From Gordonia polyisoprenivorans (GTDB lineage: Bacteria > Actinomycetota > Actinomycetes > Mycobacteriales > Mycobacteriaceae): DNA of 64,000 bases. The notes beneath the pieces are model-generated. The model did not search any database. It was not told where the DNA came from and worked only from the letters and a program-made list of their open reading frames with translations. The first letter of the stretch is position 1; every line of letters begins with the position of its first letter. Below are positions 27,164 through 36,286 of this stretch, piece after piece. A program made the translations under genes and the position numbers. Where the stretch lies: NCBI RefSeq assembly GCF_017654315.1, contig NZ_CP072203.1:1674001-1738000 (forward strand). The letters are read 5' to 3'.

Positions 27164-27795
27164 CCGATCGACCGCCGGTGCCCGACGACGACCCCACCGA
27201 GCCCGACCTGCCGGACACCGAGGCCGATGCCATCGAGTCGACCCCCGACACCGAGTCCGCCGACACCGAGAACCCCACCCCCGACCCCCATCCCATCCCC
27301 GAGGACCGTGGCGAGGTGCTCTTCTCCGAGCCGGGTGGGAGCTGGTGGGTGGTGGCCATCGGGCCGGTGCTGATCGGAGCGGTGCTTGCGATGGAGATCA
27401 GTGGCCCCGGGAAGGTGCACTGGCCGGTGCTGAGCATCTTCGGTCTGGTGATCCTCGGTTTCTCGGTCGTGCAGGTGATCGCCGCGCGCAGGCATGTGTC
27501 CGTCGAACTCACCGAACTGACTCTGCGACAAGGTGTTCGGATCATCGCACTCGACGAGATCGACACCATCTATCCCGAGAACAACGGCCCCGACGCCAAG
27601 GACTGGGAGAGTGCTCGCGCCCTGGGAGAACTCCACGGCGTCCCTCGTCGTCGGCGCGGGATCGGACTCAAACTCGCCGACGGTTCGCTCGCCCAGGCGT
27701 GGGCGCGGGACGTGCAGAGGTTCCGGCGTGAGCTCACCGAAGCCCACACCGCGGTCGCGCTCGGCCTGCCGCCGCGGGCCTCCGGCACAGACTGA
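27160..27795 (+). CDS. Membrane protein with acidic N-terminus and PH-like C-terminal part
   Basis: 211-residue protein: an Asp/Glu/Pro-rich N-terminal 50 residues, two hydrophobic helices (SWWVVAIGPVLIGAVLAMEI and WPVLSIFGLVILGFSVVQVI), then a soluble domain (RRHVSVELTELTLRQGVRIIALDEIDTIYP) resembling bacterial PH-like/DUF3093-type domains. The family assignment is tentative. The GTG start overlaps the previous stop (GTGA). It ends 85 bp before the convergent acyl-CoA oxidase gene; that gap has no clear terminator, only the short direct repeat TGATCACCCCG/C. Confidence 0.7.
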   Translation: MTDRPPVPDDDPTEPDLPDTEADAIESTPDTESADTENPTPDPHPIPEDRGEVLFSEPGGSWWVVAIGPVLIGAVLAMEISGPGKVHWPVLSIFGLVILGFSVVQVIAARRHVSVELTELTLRQGVRIIALDEIDTIYPENNGPDAKDWESARALGELHGVPRRRRGIGLKLADGSLAQAWARDVQRFRRELTEAHTAVALGLPPRASGTD

Positions 27796-27880
27796 TCACC
27801 CCGGCTGATCACCCCGCCGTGGCGCACACGTCACACCGGCCGCACGTCACCCGAACGACCAACCTCCCGGGACATCACGA

Positions 27881-29935
27881 CTACCCGTTCTCGATCATCG
27901 GCGCCACCAGGAGGTTCTCCGGAATGCCGAAGGCATCGACGAGAATGTCTGCGTAGGGCCGCAATTCGAGACACAGTTCGTTGACGCCGCGCCGGATCGC
28001 CTTGGCGCGCTCCACCGACACGTGTCGGTGCATGAGGAACCATGCCAGGTCGTCCTCGAGCGCCGAGTACACGAACAGATCGCAGACCTTGCCGAGCAGT
28101 TCGGCCGCGGCCTTCGAGTCGCAGTCGTTGATCGCCTCGATGAACGATTCGAGTACCACGCGTTCGGTGTGTACCCGCCCGACCTTCAACAGGTGATCCT
28201 GGGCGTTGTTGAACACCTCGAAGGCGTCGTTGTCGTCGTCGGTGGCCCGTCGTAGCCGCTGTGCGCAGGTGCGGACGAGATGATCCTCGCGGTTGCGGAA
28301 CAAGCGGATCTGCGTGCCGCGATCGGTCAGCGTCGACTTCTCGGTGTCCTCGTCGGAGCTTTCCAGCAGGGTTTGGATCACCTGGCGCGCAGCGGTTTTC
28401 TCGACGACGACGTCGCGCGCCATACCGGCGATGAATCGTACCCACCCGCCGGCCGAGAGGCCCTGCACGTCGTCGGCGTAGGCGGAGAGCAGTTCCTTGG
28501 CGACCAGCTGGGTGAGGACCGTGTTGTCACCCTCGAAGGTGGTGAACACGTCGATGTCACCGCGCATGATCGAGAGCTGGTTCTCATCGAGATAGCCTGC
28601 GCCGCCGCAGGCTTCGCGGCTGACGTTGATCGCGTGCGACGCGTGCCAGGTGCCGTAGGCCTTCAACCCGGCCGCCGAGCTCTCGAGCTGGCGCTGTCGT
28701 CCGGCGTCGGAATCGTCGGGTGCGGCCGACTGCACTTCATGTAGCTCGGCGACGAGCTCGTTCTGGGTGCATGTGATGGCATAGGATTTCGCGATGAGTG
28801 GCAACAGTTTTCGCTGATGGCCCAGATAGTCGAGCACGGTGATCTCGTCGTCGGCGCCGGGTGCCTCGAACTGTTTGCGGACCGTCCCGTACTTCGTGGC
28901 GAGCGCCAGTGCCTTGCGTCCGGCTGCGCCTGCGGTCGCCGCCACCGAGACCCGACCCCGGATCAGGGTGCCGAGCATGGTGAAGAACCGCCGATTAGGG
29001 TTCTCGATGGGGGAGCGGTAGGTGCCGTCGGCGTCGACGTCGGCATAGCGGTTGAGGAGGTTCTCCGCGGGAATCCGGACGTGGTCGAACAGGATTCGTC
29101 CGTTGTCGACGCCGGCGAGGCCGCCCTTGTAGCCGCAGTCGCTGGTCGTCACACCCGGTAGGTCGTCGCCGTTGTCGTCGCGGATCGGCACCACAAAGCA
29201 GTGCACCCCATGGCTTTCCGGCTCCTGGCCCGCCCCGGCGGTGATCAGCTGGGCGAAGACCGCGGCCACCCGCGCGTGCTGTGCGGCACCGCCGATGTAG
29301 TCCTTGCGTGCCGACGGGGTGGGGGAGTCGATGACGAACTCCTGCGTCTGCGGGTCGTAGGTGGCCGTCGTCTCCAATGCCTGCACATTCGAGCCGTGGC
29401 CGGTCTCGGTCATCGCGAAGCAGCCGAGCAGATCGAGGCTGATGATGTCGGAGACGTACTTGTCGTGGTGGCGCTTGGTGCCCAGGTTCTCCACGGCCCC
29501 GCCGAACAGACCCCATTGCACGCCGGCCTTCACCATCAGTGACAGATCGGCGTAGCCGAGCATCTCGATGGCGGTGATCGATGCGCCCACGTCACCGGTG
29601 CCGCCGTGATCGCTCGCGAAACCGGCCGCCGCGAATCCCTGCGACGACAGGTCGCGCATCTCCTCGAGCACGCGGGCGCGGGCCTCGTCGAGTGTGCGGG
29701 ACGGGTCGGGTAGCAGGTCGGAGCGGTTGGCGCGTTCGCGCACGCTGTCGCGGGTGGCCCGCCAGCGGCCGTCGAGCGTGCGTCGCAGGCCCTCGACGAG
29801 TAACTCTCGGGTCGCCTCATCGAGTTCGGTCGATCCCTCGCGGCCGGGGACGTCGATGTCCGTCGGTTCCGCGGTGCTGCGACTGCTGGTGGTGTCGTCG
29901 GGGTTCGCGGTCGGCGATTGCGTGGGTGTGGACAT
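27881..29935 (-). CDS. Acyl-CoA dehydrogenase/oxidase family protein (long form)
   Basis: 684-residue flavoprotein of the acyl-CoA oxidase/dehydrogenase superfamily. The flavin and substrate region FAMTETGHGSNVQALETTATYD and the AACGGAGYL-type segment (SREACGGAGYLDENQLSIMRGDIDVFTTFEGDNTVL) are characteristic of acyl-CoA oxidases. EGDNTVL contains the Glu expected as catalytic base. Length exceeds that of ordinary dehydrogenases (about 390) and matches oxidases. It should introduce a trans-2 double bond into acyl-CoA. The ATG at 29935 has GGAG close by. The same frame stays open upstream to 30958, but that stretch overlaps the next gene and is not coding-like. Confidence 0.88.
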   Translation of the reverse strand: MSTPTQSPTANPDDTTSSRSTAEPTDIDVPGREGSTELDEATRELLVEGLRRTLDGRWRATRDSVRERANRSDLLPDPSRTLDEARARVLEEMRDLSSQGFAAAGFASDHGGTGDVGASITAIEMLGYADLSLMVKAGVQWGLFGGAVENLGTKRHHDKYVSDIISLDLLGCFAMTETGHGSNVQALETTATYDPQTQEFVIDSPTPSARKDYIGGAAQHARVAAVFAQLITAGAGQEPESHGVHCFVVPIRDDNGDDLPGVTTSDCGYKGGLAGVDNGRILFDHVRIPAENLLNRYADVDADGTYRSPIENPNRRFFTMLGTLIRGRVSVAATAGAAGRKALALATKYGTVRKQFEAPGADDEITVLDYLGHQRKLLPLIAKSYAITCTQNELVAELHEVQSAAPDDSDAGRQRQLESSAAGLKAYGTWHASHAINVSREACGGAGYLDENQLSIMRGDIDVFTTFEGDNTVLTQLVAKELLSAYADDVQGLSAGGWVRFIAGMARDVVVEKTAARQVIQTLLESSDEDTEKSTLTDRGTQIRLFRNREDHLVRTCAQRLRRATDDDNDAFEVFNNAQDHLLKVGRVHTERVVLESFIEAINDCDSKAAAELLGKVCDLFVYSALEDDLAWFLMHRHVSVERAKAIRRGVNELCLELRPYADILVDAFGIPENLLVAPMIENG

Positions 29936-29988
29936 GACTCCACGGTACGGACCCGGCGCACCCGAGAGGGGTGATTTGGTGTGCGCTC

Positions 29989-31368
29989 TCACGCTCCCAC
30001 GGTGCGTGTGGTCCGCGTGGCCGTCTCCGGCATCCGATGCCTGCCGCCCGCGGCGGCGACCCGGACGGGAGTGGTCGGGGTATCGGTACCGTGCAGCGCC
30101 CGGTTCGCGGTCACCGTGACGTGCGTGGCCGTTGTGCGCGCAGGTGTCTGTGGCGCAAATGAATCGGCGATCGAGTCGAGCAGTTGCCGTCCCGACCCCG
30201 CGGCCACCGGAAGGGCCTGCTCGAGTCCATTGATGTTGGCGCCGATGTTCTCCCCGAGTTGGACGCGCACCGCCTGCAGGGTCGCGTCGAACTGCGCGAC
30301 ACTGGCCCGCAACGCCTGCGGTGTGGTGGCAGCGGCGAGGTCGGTGCCGATCTGTTGTTGGGACTGTTTGGTCCAGATGTTGTCGGTGACCGCATGATCC
30401 GGGCGCGTCGTCTCGTCGTAGTCGGGCCGATGGGTCACCCAGTCGTGCGCGGTGAGTGGTTGCCCGAAGTCGAACAACGTGTAGTACTTGCCGAACAGAT
30501 AGATCTTCGGCAGCGAGTCCGGTGCGCCGACCGCGGCGCCGCCGATCTGGCAGGGCAGGCAGTAGGTGCCCGGCACCATCGGGTCGAGCGATTGCCAGGT
30601 TGCCGCCCCCAACGCGGTCAACGCCGTGGCCCACTGGCCACCCGACGGCGCCGCGACGTAGCCGGTCGGGGTCTGGGTGAGGGTCTGCCAGACGGCCTTC
30701 CACGGTCCGAACGGGTCGAGTCGGTACGTTTTGCCCGACCAGTCCGGTTGGATGTCGACGACCCGGCCGTCTGCGGTCGTGTATGTCTGATCCGTCGGGT
30801 CGATGGTGTTGCGGACGGTCGGAAAGGTGTAGCCGAGGACCAGTCGCCACGTCGGAACCTGACCGTACTGGGTGAAATAGAAGACGTCCGAGCAGGGGCC
30901 CGGAATGCCCGTACAGTCCGGGGTCATCGGCGCAAACGCCGCCAGCGACAGCCACCACTGATCGTCATTCGCCTGTGCCACCAACGGAATCGGCACCATC
31001 ATCAGGGTCATGCCCTTGAGCTTCTCTTTGTCCTGCTCGTCGAAGCCGACGACGTTGGTGGGGATGTAGAGCCACCAATTGCCCGAATCCTCCAGTGCCG
31101 CAGTGGTCAGGTTCACGCCCTGATACTCGTAGGCCGGCATGTTGGCGATCGTCTGCGCCAGGTTCACCGGAATGTTGGCCACCGAGTCCGCGGACAGTCG
31201 AATCGCGACGGTCGACGCCGCGGGTGTCGCTTCGGCGACCGGTGTGGGCGGCGCAGCATGTGTTGCCGCGGAAGCGATTCCCGCGCCGATCAGCGCCGTC
31301 GACACCGCCGCCAGTATGCGCCCGGCCGCCTGACCCGATCGATCTCCGGCCGCGGATGTGTACCCCAC
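29989..31368 (-). CDS. Conserved secreted protein
   Basis: 459-residue exported protein. A signal peptide is visible (GRILAAVSTALIGAGIASAATHA, cleavage expected near residue 35). The mature part begins with STVAIRLSADSVANIPVNLAQTIANMPAYEYQGVNL, and then an aromatic-rich domain with Cys pairs (PDCTGIPGPCSD, YCLPCQIGG) that probably form disulfides. The last 70 residues are Thr/Ala-rich. The domain recurs in mycobacterial secreted proteins, but I know no function. GTG at 31368 is chosen because a G-rich ribosome-binding site precedes it and it starts the signal peptide at a normal distance. Confidence 0.75.
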   Translation of the reverse strand: MGYTSAAGDRSGQAAGRILAAVSTALIGAGIASAATHAAPPTPVAEATPAASTVAIRLSADSVANIPVNLAQTIANMPAYEYQGVNLTTAALEDSGNWWLYIPTNVVGFDEQDKEKLKGMTLMMVPIPLVAQANDDQWWLSLAAFAPMTPDCTGIPGPCSDVFYFTQYGQVPTWRLVLGYTFPTVRNTIDPTDQTYTTADGRVVDIQPDWSGKTYRLDPFGPWKAVWQTLTQTPTGYVAAPSGGQWATALTALGAATWQSLDPMVPGTYCLPCQIGGAAVGAPDSLPKIYLFGKYYTLFDFGQPLTAHDWVTHRPDYDETTRPDHAVTDNIWTKQSQQQIGTDLAAATTPQALRASVAQFDATLQAVRVQLGENIGANINGLEQALPVAAGSGRQLLDSIADSFAPQTPARTTATHVTVTANRALHGTDTPTTPVRVAAAGGRHRMPETATRTTRTVGA

Positions 31369-31494
31369 GTGTGCCCCCTCGTGCCTTCCCCGGCCTCCTC
31401 GCACCGTAGGCACTGCAGCCGGTTCCGGCCACCCCCCTGGGCCACATTGCCAGGAAACCGACAGTCGCCGATGTGGAGTACAACGATGGGTGCC

Positions 31495-32343
31495 TCAGGG
31501 CAACAAGCCGATTCGCCGCGCCCGCACCACCGCTTCGCGACGATTGTGTACGTCGAGTTTGCGCATCAGATTGCCGACGTACCCCTTGATCGTCTCCGGC
31601 CGCAGCGACAGCCGATCGGCGATCTCGGCATTGCTGCAGCCGAGTGCGAGGTGCGCCAACACGTCGGTCTCGCGGGTCGACAACGAGACCGACGTTCTCG
31701 ATTCGGCCTCCGATCCCAGCCCGCGCAGCCGCTGCTCGACGCCGCGCAACCGTTCGGCCAGTGCGGGATCGGTGGTGGTGTCGGCGATATCCCGCAGCGC
31801 CAGATAGCTTTCGATGATCCCGTCGGCCACCGACGCCGGCATCGTCGTCGGATCAGAATGTGTCTCAATCTGTTTCACGCGCAGATCCACGTCGTCGCGG
31901 ACCTCGATCTCGTGCGCGAGCCGACGCGCGGCCACCGCGACCCGTGCGACGATCCGATCCCCGATGCGCTCGGGTGCGCGCAGGCCGCCGTAGATCACCG
32001 CCCGGGTGCGCCCGCCGACCACCGCGGGGGCGGCCACCAGTGATTCGATGCCCTCCCCGGACACCTCACGGTCGTAGTCGTGGGTGATCTCGGTCGAGTG
32101 GAAGTAGTCGGCGACGGCGCCGGGGCGGCGCTCGACGATGGTCCGGCCGCCGAGTCCACGATCGGAACCGATCAGGAGATCACGCAGCAGCCCGGTGCGG
32201 GTTCCGACGAAACCCGACAGCAGTGCGCCCGGACCGTCCACGAGCCCGCCGAACAGCACCGGCAGGCCCGTTGTGCGATGTACCCGGCGCAGCTCGGCAC
32301 GCACGGCGTCGGCGTCGTTGGGACGCCGGGGGTCGGTGACCAT
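31495..32343 (-). CDS. LuxR-family regulator with GAF-like sensory domain
   Basis: 282-residue transcriptional regulator. The N-terminal two thirds resemble a GAF domain (LPVLFGGLVDG, IESLVAAPAVVGGRTRAVIYGGLR). The C-terminal LuxR-type HTH is LSTRETDVLAHLALGCSNAEIADRLSLRPETIKGYVGNLMRKL. It is divergent from a fadD gene, so it probably regulates fatty-acid activation in response to an unknown ligand. The start region carries two tandem copies of a 16-nt unit, each containing a Shine-Dalgarno-like GGAGG and AAAGGA. Confidence 0.88.
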   Translation of the reverse strand: MVTDPRRPNDADAVRAELRRVHRTTGLPVLFGGLVDGPGALLSGFVGTRTGLLRDLLIGSDRGLGGRTIVERRPGAVADYFHSTEITHDYDREVSGEGIESLVAAPAVVGGRTRAVIYGGLRAPERIGDRIVARVAVAARRLAHEIEVRDDVDLRVKQIETHSDPTTMPASVADGIIESYLALRDIADTTTDPALAERLRGVEQRLRGLGSEAESRTSVSLSTRETDVLAHLALGCSNAEIADRLSLRPETIKGYVGNLMRKLDVHNRREAVVRARRIGLLP

Positions 32344-32375
32344 CGTCCTTTGCCTCCTCCGTCCTTTGCCTCCTC
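32344..32375 (-). repeat. Tandem 16-nt duplication spanning the LuxR ribosome-binding site
   Basis: CGTCCTTTGCCTCCTC occurs at 32344-32359 and again at 32360-32375 (plus-strand reading), directly before the LuxR start codon. On the coding strand each copy offers GGAGG and AAAGGA, so the site is duplicated. It may affect translation strength and could vary in copy number. Confidence 0.75.
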
Positions 32376-32430
32376 ACCCCTTCTCGTTGCCGCCCGCACC
32401 TGTCGGTTCGATATCGCCACCGGGGCCGAA

Positions 32431-32452
32431 ACCACCTACTTTCGGGGGTGGT
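32431..32452. promoter_or_regulatory. Candidate operator between luxR and fadD
   Basis: Inverted repeat ACCACC (32431-32436) and GGTGGT (32447-32452) with a 10-nt spacer in the 206-bp divergent region. TACGCT at 32473-32478 is a possible -10 element for fadD, so the palindrome would overlap its -35 region. Binding by the adjacent LuxR protein is inference. Confidence 0.35.
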
Positions 32453-32549
32453 ACCGGCACTAGTGTGATTCATACGCTTGCGGGACGACAAACGTCGCGG
32501 CCCTCACCCGTGTTCGCACCGGCCGCGGCACGACGATCTGGAGGAGACG

Positions 32550-34250
32550 ATGTCTGTCTCGGACACCGATACGACCCTTGCCGAGGCACTGGCCCTCGAC
32601 GCCGACTTCGGCCGGATCGACTGCGGCACCGCCAACCGGTCCGAACTGAGTCCGCTGCGGTTTCTCGAACGCAGCGCAACGGTCTTCGGCGACCGCACCG
32701 CCATCATCTACGGGCGTCGTCGTGCGAGTTACGCGGAGTTCGCCGACGAGGTGCAGCGCCTCGCCCGGGTCCTCAAGAGCCGGATCACGCGCGGGGAGCG
32801 GATCGCCTATCTCGCACCCAACATCCCGGAGATGCTCGTCGCGCACTACGCGGTGCCGCTGGCCGGCGGTGTGCTCGTCGCGCTCAACTCCCGCCTGGCC
32901 GGACCCGAACTGGTCTACATCCTCAATCACGCCGGCGTCACCACGCTGTTCTTCGACGCCGAATTCCGGCACACCGTCTCGCTCATCGCCGACGAGGTGC
33001 CCGAGATGGCCACCACCGTCGAGATCACCGACCCCGAATTCGGTCCTACGCCAGGCGATGTCGGCGCGTCGGGGATCACCGGCCTGCAGACCTATGCCGA
33101 TTTCCTGGCACTGGCCGACGGTCCCGACGTCGAGAGCGATCCCATCCCGTGGACCGTCGACGACGAGGACACCGTCATCACCATCAACTACACCTCGGGG
33201 ACCACCGGAAAACCCAAGGGCGTCATGTACACCCACCGCGGGGCGTACCTGAACTCCTTCGGCGAGACCTTCCACAACCAGTTCACCGGTCACAGCCGCT
33301 ACCTGTGGACGCTGCCAATGTTCCATTGCAACGGTTGGTGCACCCCGTGGGCGGTCACCCAGGCGTCGGCGACCCATGTGTGCCTGCGAGCGGTGCGTGC
33401 CGACGCCGTGTGGGACGCCATCGACGATCTCGGCATCACCCACCTGTGCGGGGCGCCCACGGTGTGCACGACGATCGCGGGATCGCCTCGCGCACATCGC
33501 CTCGACCGGCCGTTGCACATCACCACCGCGGGCGCGCCACCGAGCCCGACCGTCATCGGTCAGCTCGAGGCGCTCGGCATCACCGTGGTCCACGTCTACG
33601 GTCTAACCGAGGTCTACGGCCCGTACACGATCTGCGAATTCCAGGACGCCTGGACCGAATTGCCCGCCGATGCGCGCGCGGCCAAGCTCTCCCGACAGGG
33701 CGTGGGCATGGTGCAGGCCGAGGCGGCGCGCGTCGTCAAACGTGACGTCCTGCCGCTCGTCGACGTGCGCGCCGACGGAGAAGCCATGGGCGAGATCGTG
33801 TTACGCGGCAACAACGTGATGGCCGGTTACTTCCGGGACCCGGCCGCCACCCGGGAGGCATTCGCCGGTGGCTGGTTTCACACCGGCGATCTCGGGGTGA
33901 TGCATCCCGACGGATACATCCAGCTGCGCGATCGAGCCAAGGACGTAATCATCTCCGGCGGCGAGAACATCTCCACCATCGAGGTCGAACAGGCTCTGGT
34001 GAGCCATGATTCGGTCCTCGACGTCGCCGTCATCGGCGTTCCCGACAAGAAGTGGGGTGAGCGTCCGCGCGCCTACGTCCTGCTCAACCCCGGGGCGCAG
34101 CTGAGCGCCGAAGAGCTCATCGACCACGCCCGGACCCTGCTGGCCGGCTACAAGGTGCCGCGCGACATCGTCTTCGCCGACGAGCTACCGCGCACCTCCA
34201 CCGGCAAGGTGCTCAAATTCGAGTTGCGTCAAGACGCCCAGCACGACTGA
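32550..34250 (+). CDS. Fatty-acid/acyl-CoA synthetase (FadD-like)
   Basis: 566-residue ANL-superfamily ligase. It shows the P-loop-like A3 motif YTSGTTGKPKGVMYTHRG, the A5 motif YGLTEVYGP, the A7 motif GWFHTGDLGVMHPDGY, the A8 hinge IIISGGENIST (read as VIISGGENIS) and the C-terminal A10 PRTSTGKVLKFEL with the catalytic Lys. It resembles the AlkK/acyl-CoA synthetase group that activates medium- to long-chain or aromatic acids. The ATG has a strong ribosome-binding site (gaggag). Two acyl-CoA dehydrogenase genes nearby suggest a fatty-acid catabolic role. Confidence 0.92.
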   Translation: MSVSDTDTTLAEALALDADFGRIDCGTANRSELSPLRFLERSATVFGDRTAIIYGRRRASYAEFADEVQRLARVLKSRITRGERIAYLAPNIPEMLVAHYAVPLAGGVLVALNSRLAGPELVYILNHAGVTTLFFDAEFRHTVSLIADEVPEMATTVEITDPEFGPTPGDVGASGITGLQTYADFLALADGPDVESDPIPWTVDDEDTVITINYTSGTTGKPKGVMYTHRGAYLNSFGETFHNQFTGHSRYLWTLPMFHCNGWCTPWAVTQASATHVCLRAVRADAVWDAIDDLGITHLCGAPTVCTTIAGSPRAHRLDRPLHITTAGAPPSPTVIGQLEALGITVVHVYGLTEVYGPYTICEFQDAWTELPADARAAKLSRQGVGMVQAEAARVVKRDVLPLVDVRADGEAMGEIVLRGNNVMAGYFRDPAATREAFAGGWFHTGDLGVMHPDGYIQLRDRAKDVIISGGENISTIEVEQALVSHDSVLDVAVIGVPDKKWGERPRAYVLLNPGAQLSAEELIDHARTLLAGYKVPRDIVFADELPRTSTGKVLKFELRQDAQHD

Positions 34251-34259
34251 GCATCCCGG

Positions 34260-34847
34260 TCAACGGGGCCGGCGCCGCCCGTAACGGGCCCGGTAATCGG
34301 CGATCACCTGCGGTGGCACCAGTTCCCGCGGCAGTAGTACGACGGTGCGCCGACCCGTGCAGAGCAGCACCACCCGCGAGTTGATCACGACCCGATCGAA
34401 CCGTTCGAGCGGAATCTGCGAGTACGTCGCTCCCACCCGGTGCCCGATCCACAACGGGGTGAACTCCGCGCCCACCGGTGTCCCGGCGGGCATGATGCGA
34501 CGCATCCGGCGTTGGCCCAGCACGATGCCCAGTGTGAGCATCGTGGCCTGGGCGAGCAGGACCAGCCCGAGGACGAAGACCGTTGTGACGAAGGCCAACG
34601 GCCAGGAGTCGGTGGAGGACGCGACGATCGCCGCGAGGAACGCACCGACGACGAGGGGCAATGATTGCCGCAGCATCCATCCCGGCGTGAGCAGGGCGCC
34701 CCGGCACAGTCGGGGACCGAGCGAGTCGTCGGCGATCAGGTGTGTGCGCAGCACCCCGTCGGGTCCGGCCCCCGCGTACGGCGGGGGTGCGGTCGGTGAG
34801 AACGACGACGGCGAGAACTGGTAGGCCACATCACGATTGGACCGCAT
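34260..34847 (-). CDS. YcxB-like membrane protein, copy 1
   Basis: 195-residue protein with two central hydrophobic helices (SLPLVVGAFLAAIVASS and LAFVTTVFVLGLVLLAQATML) and a C-terminal soluble domain (GATYSQIPLERFDRVVINSRVVLLCTGRRTVVLLPRELVPPQVIADY) like the YcxB-type domain of bacterial membrane proteins. Function unknown. ATG at 34847 is chosen because ggggcgga precedes it; longer starts would run toward the upstream paralogue. It is convergent with fadD (9-bp gap) and follows a similar gene, suggesting tandem duplication. Confidence 0.72.
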   Translation of the reverse strand: MRSNRDVAYQFSPSSFSPTAPPPYAGAGPDGVLRTHLIADDSLGPRLCRGALLTPGWMLRQSLPLVVGAFLAAIVASSTDSWPLAFVTTVFVLGLVLLAQATMLTLGIVLGQRRMRRIMPAGTPVGAEFTPLWIGHRVGATYSQIPLERFDRVVINSRVVLLCTGRRTVVLLPRELVPPQVIADYRARYGRRRPR

Positions 34848-34903
34848 TCCGCCCCGAAAAGCCGCCCCGGTCGGCGGTCTGAATGACCCTGCCGCGCCCG
34901 ACT

Positions 34904-35446
34904 TCACCGGGCGCCGGAAGCCCACTGTGTCGCGAGATGCGGTGGCAGCAACTCCACCGGCACGGTCAACCGAAGTCCGCGATCGGTGCGCAGCACGACG
35001 ATGCCGCAGCGATAGGTGACGTCGCTGATCTGTGTCATGTCCACGCCGTTGATCAGGCCCGCATAGTCCACGAGTATCCGGCTGTGCGTGATCTCCGACG
35101 ACAGCGCGGATTCATCGGGGAGCACTCGCCGCCACCTCACCCCCGGCCCCAGGAGCACGATGACGATGGCCACGACGAGCATGGGTCCAAATCCCAGCGG
35201 GTCCGCCGAGGTCGGGAGTGCGATGGCAAGGCCGATCAGCACGATCAGCATCACCAAGGCCAGGGCGGCCAGGACGTTGCAGCGGGTCCGGGTCAGCAAC
35301 GTCGCCCGTGTCAAGCGCCGGCGCACCTGGGAGTCCACCGGAATCGTCGCGTGGAAGGTGGGCGGCGCCATGGTCGACGGGTGGGCCGGGATCGCCGGCG
35401 TATCCCATTGCCCGGGATTCCGTACGACGAACTCAGGATTTGACAT
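34904..35446 (-). CDS. YcxB-like membrane protein, copy 2
   Basis: 180-residue paralogue of the preceding entry with the same plan: short Pro-rich N-terminus, two helices (VLAALALVMLIVLIGLAIAL and FGPMLVVAIVIVLLGPGV), then a C-terminal domain ending in LRLTVPVELLPPHLATQW, which parallels the RTVVLLPRELVPPQVIADY ending of copy 1. Function unknown. ATG at 35446 is preferred over an upstream in-frame start at 35530, which would overlap the divergent tetR gene. The two genes probably form an operon. Confidence 0.7.
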   Translation of the reverse strand: MSNPEFVVRNPGQWDTPAIPAHPSTMAPPTFHATIPVDSQVRRRLTRATLLTRTRCNVLAALALVMLIVLIGLAIALPTSADPLGFGPMLVVAIVIVLLGPGVRWRRVLPDESALSSEITHSRILVDYAGLINGVDMTQISDVTYRCGIVVLRTDRGLRLTVPVELLPPHLATQWASGAR

Positions 35447-35523
35447 GGGAAAGATACTACCGGCTTCCGCTTCCGCAAGCCGTCGACTGTCGCACTCGCG
35501 GCATCGCGCGCCATACTGAACAG

Positions 35524-36252
35524 ATGGCACCGAGTGACACGACGGTCGATCCGGTTGATCTGCGCACCCAGGTCGTCGCGGCGTCGATCCGGCTCTTCAG
35601 CGAGTACGGGTACGAGTCGACGACCGTCGATCAGATCGCCGCGGACGCCGGGGTCTCCCGACGCACGCTGTTTCGGCAGTTCCGCTCCAAGGAGGACATG
35701 ATCTTCGCCGATCACGAGGCGCTGATCGCCCAGGTCGCCGAGCGTCTCGGTGCCGACGAGTTCGCGCCGGACGAGGCGGCCGACGGCCCGGACCCGTGGA
35801 CGGACGTCTGCGATGCCGCCGAGATCGTCTTCACGCACTTCCTCGCCACCCGCGACCTCGCCGTCCGGCGGCTCCACGTCGTCACCCGGGTACCGGCACT
35901 GCGCGACCGTGAACTCGTCACCACCTACCGCTACCAGCGGGTCTTCGAGGAGTTTCTGCGCCGGCGCCTGCCCGACGAGTCGCCCGAGCGCATCGTCGCC
36001 TTCGCCGCCGCGGTGACCTCGGTGCACAACTACCTGCTGCGGTCGATGATTCGTGGCGACGCCGACGCCACGGTGACCACGCTCCGGCGCGAACTCCGCC
36101 GCATCCGGCTGGCACTGGGTGCCGACGCCGGTGGCGACGAGCACGCCGCGACCGCGATCACCGTCGTCACGCACCCGATCGACGCGGGTGCCGATCAGAT
36201 CGCCCGCGCGGTCGCCGAGGAGATCCGGGCCCACCGATCCCGCCGGACGTGA
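35524..36252 (+). CDS. TetR-family transcriptional regulator
   Basis: 242-residue regulator with a canonical N-terminal HTH: ASIRLFSEYGYESTTVDQIAADAGVSRRTLFRQFRSKEDMI (about 21-60). The C-terminal ligand domain is all helical. Such regulators next to acyl-CoA dehydrogenases (FadR/KstR-like) often sense acyl-CoA esters. CATACT lies 6 bp before the ATG, suggesting leaderless transcription. The acyl-CoA dehydrogenase gene follows 184 bp downstream behind a pair of palindromic sites, the likely targets. Confidence 0.88.
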   Translation: MAPSDTTVDPVDLRTQVVAASIRLFSEYGYESTTVDQIAADAGVSRRTLFRQFRSKEDMIFADHEALIAQVAERLGADEFAPDEAADGPDPWTDVCDAAEIVFTHFLATRDLAVRRLHVVTRVPALRDRELVTTYRYQRVFEEFLRRRLPDESPERIVAFAAAVTSVHNYLLRSMIRGDADATVTTLRRELRRIRLALGADAGGDEHAATAITVVTHPIDAGADQIARAVAEEIRAHRSRRT

Positions 36253-36286
36253 CGGCACTCCACCGACGCGCTCCCTTCACGCGAGT

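Noticed and set aside
29936..30958. Upstream extension of the acyl-CoA oxidase frame to about 1025 codons
   Set aside because: The added part overlaps the secreted-protein gene in another frame on the same strand, and its translation is Arg/His/Pro-rich with no homology-like motifs. The ATG at 29935 gives a normal oxidase length.
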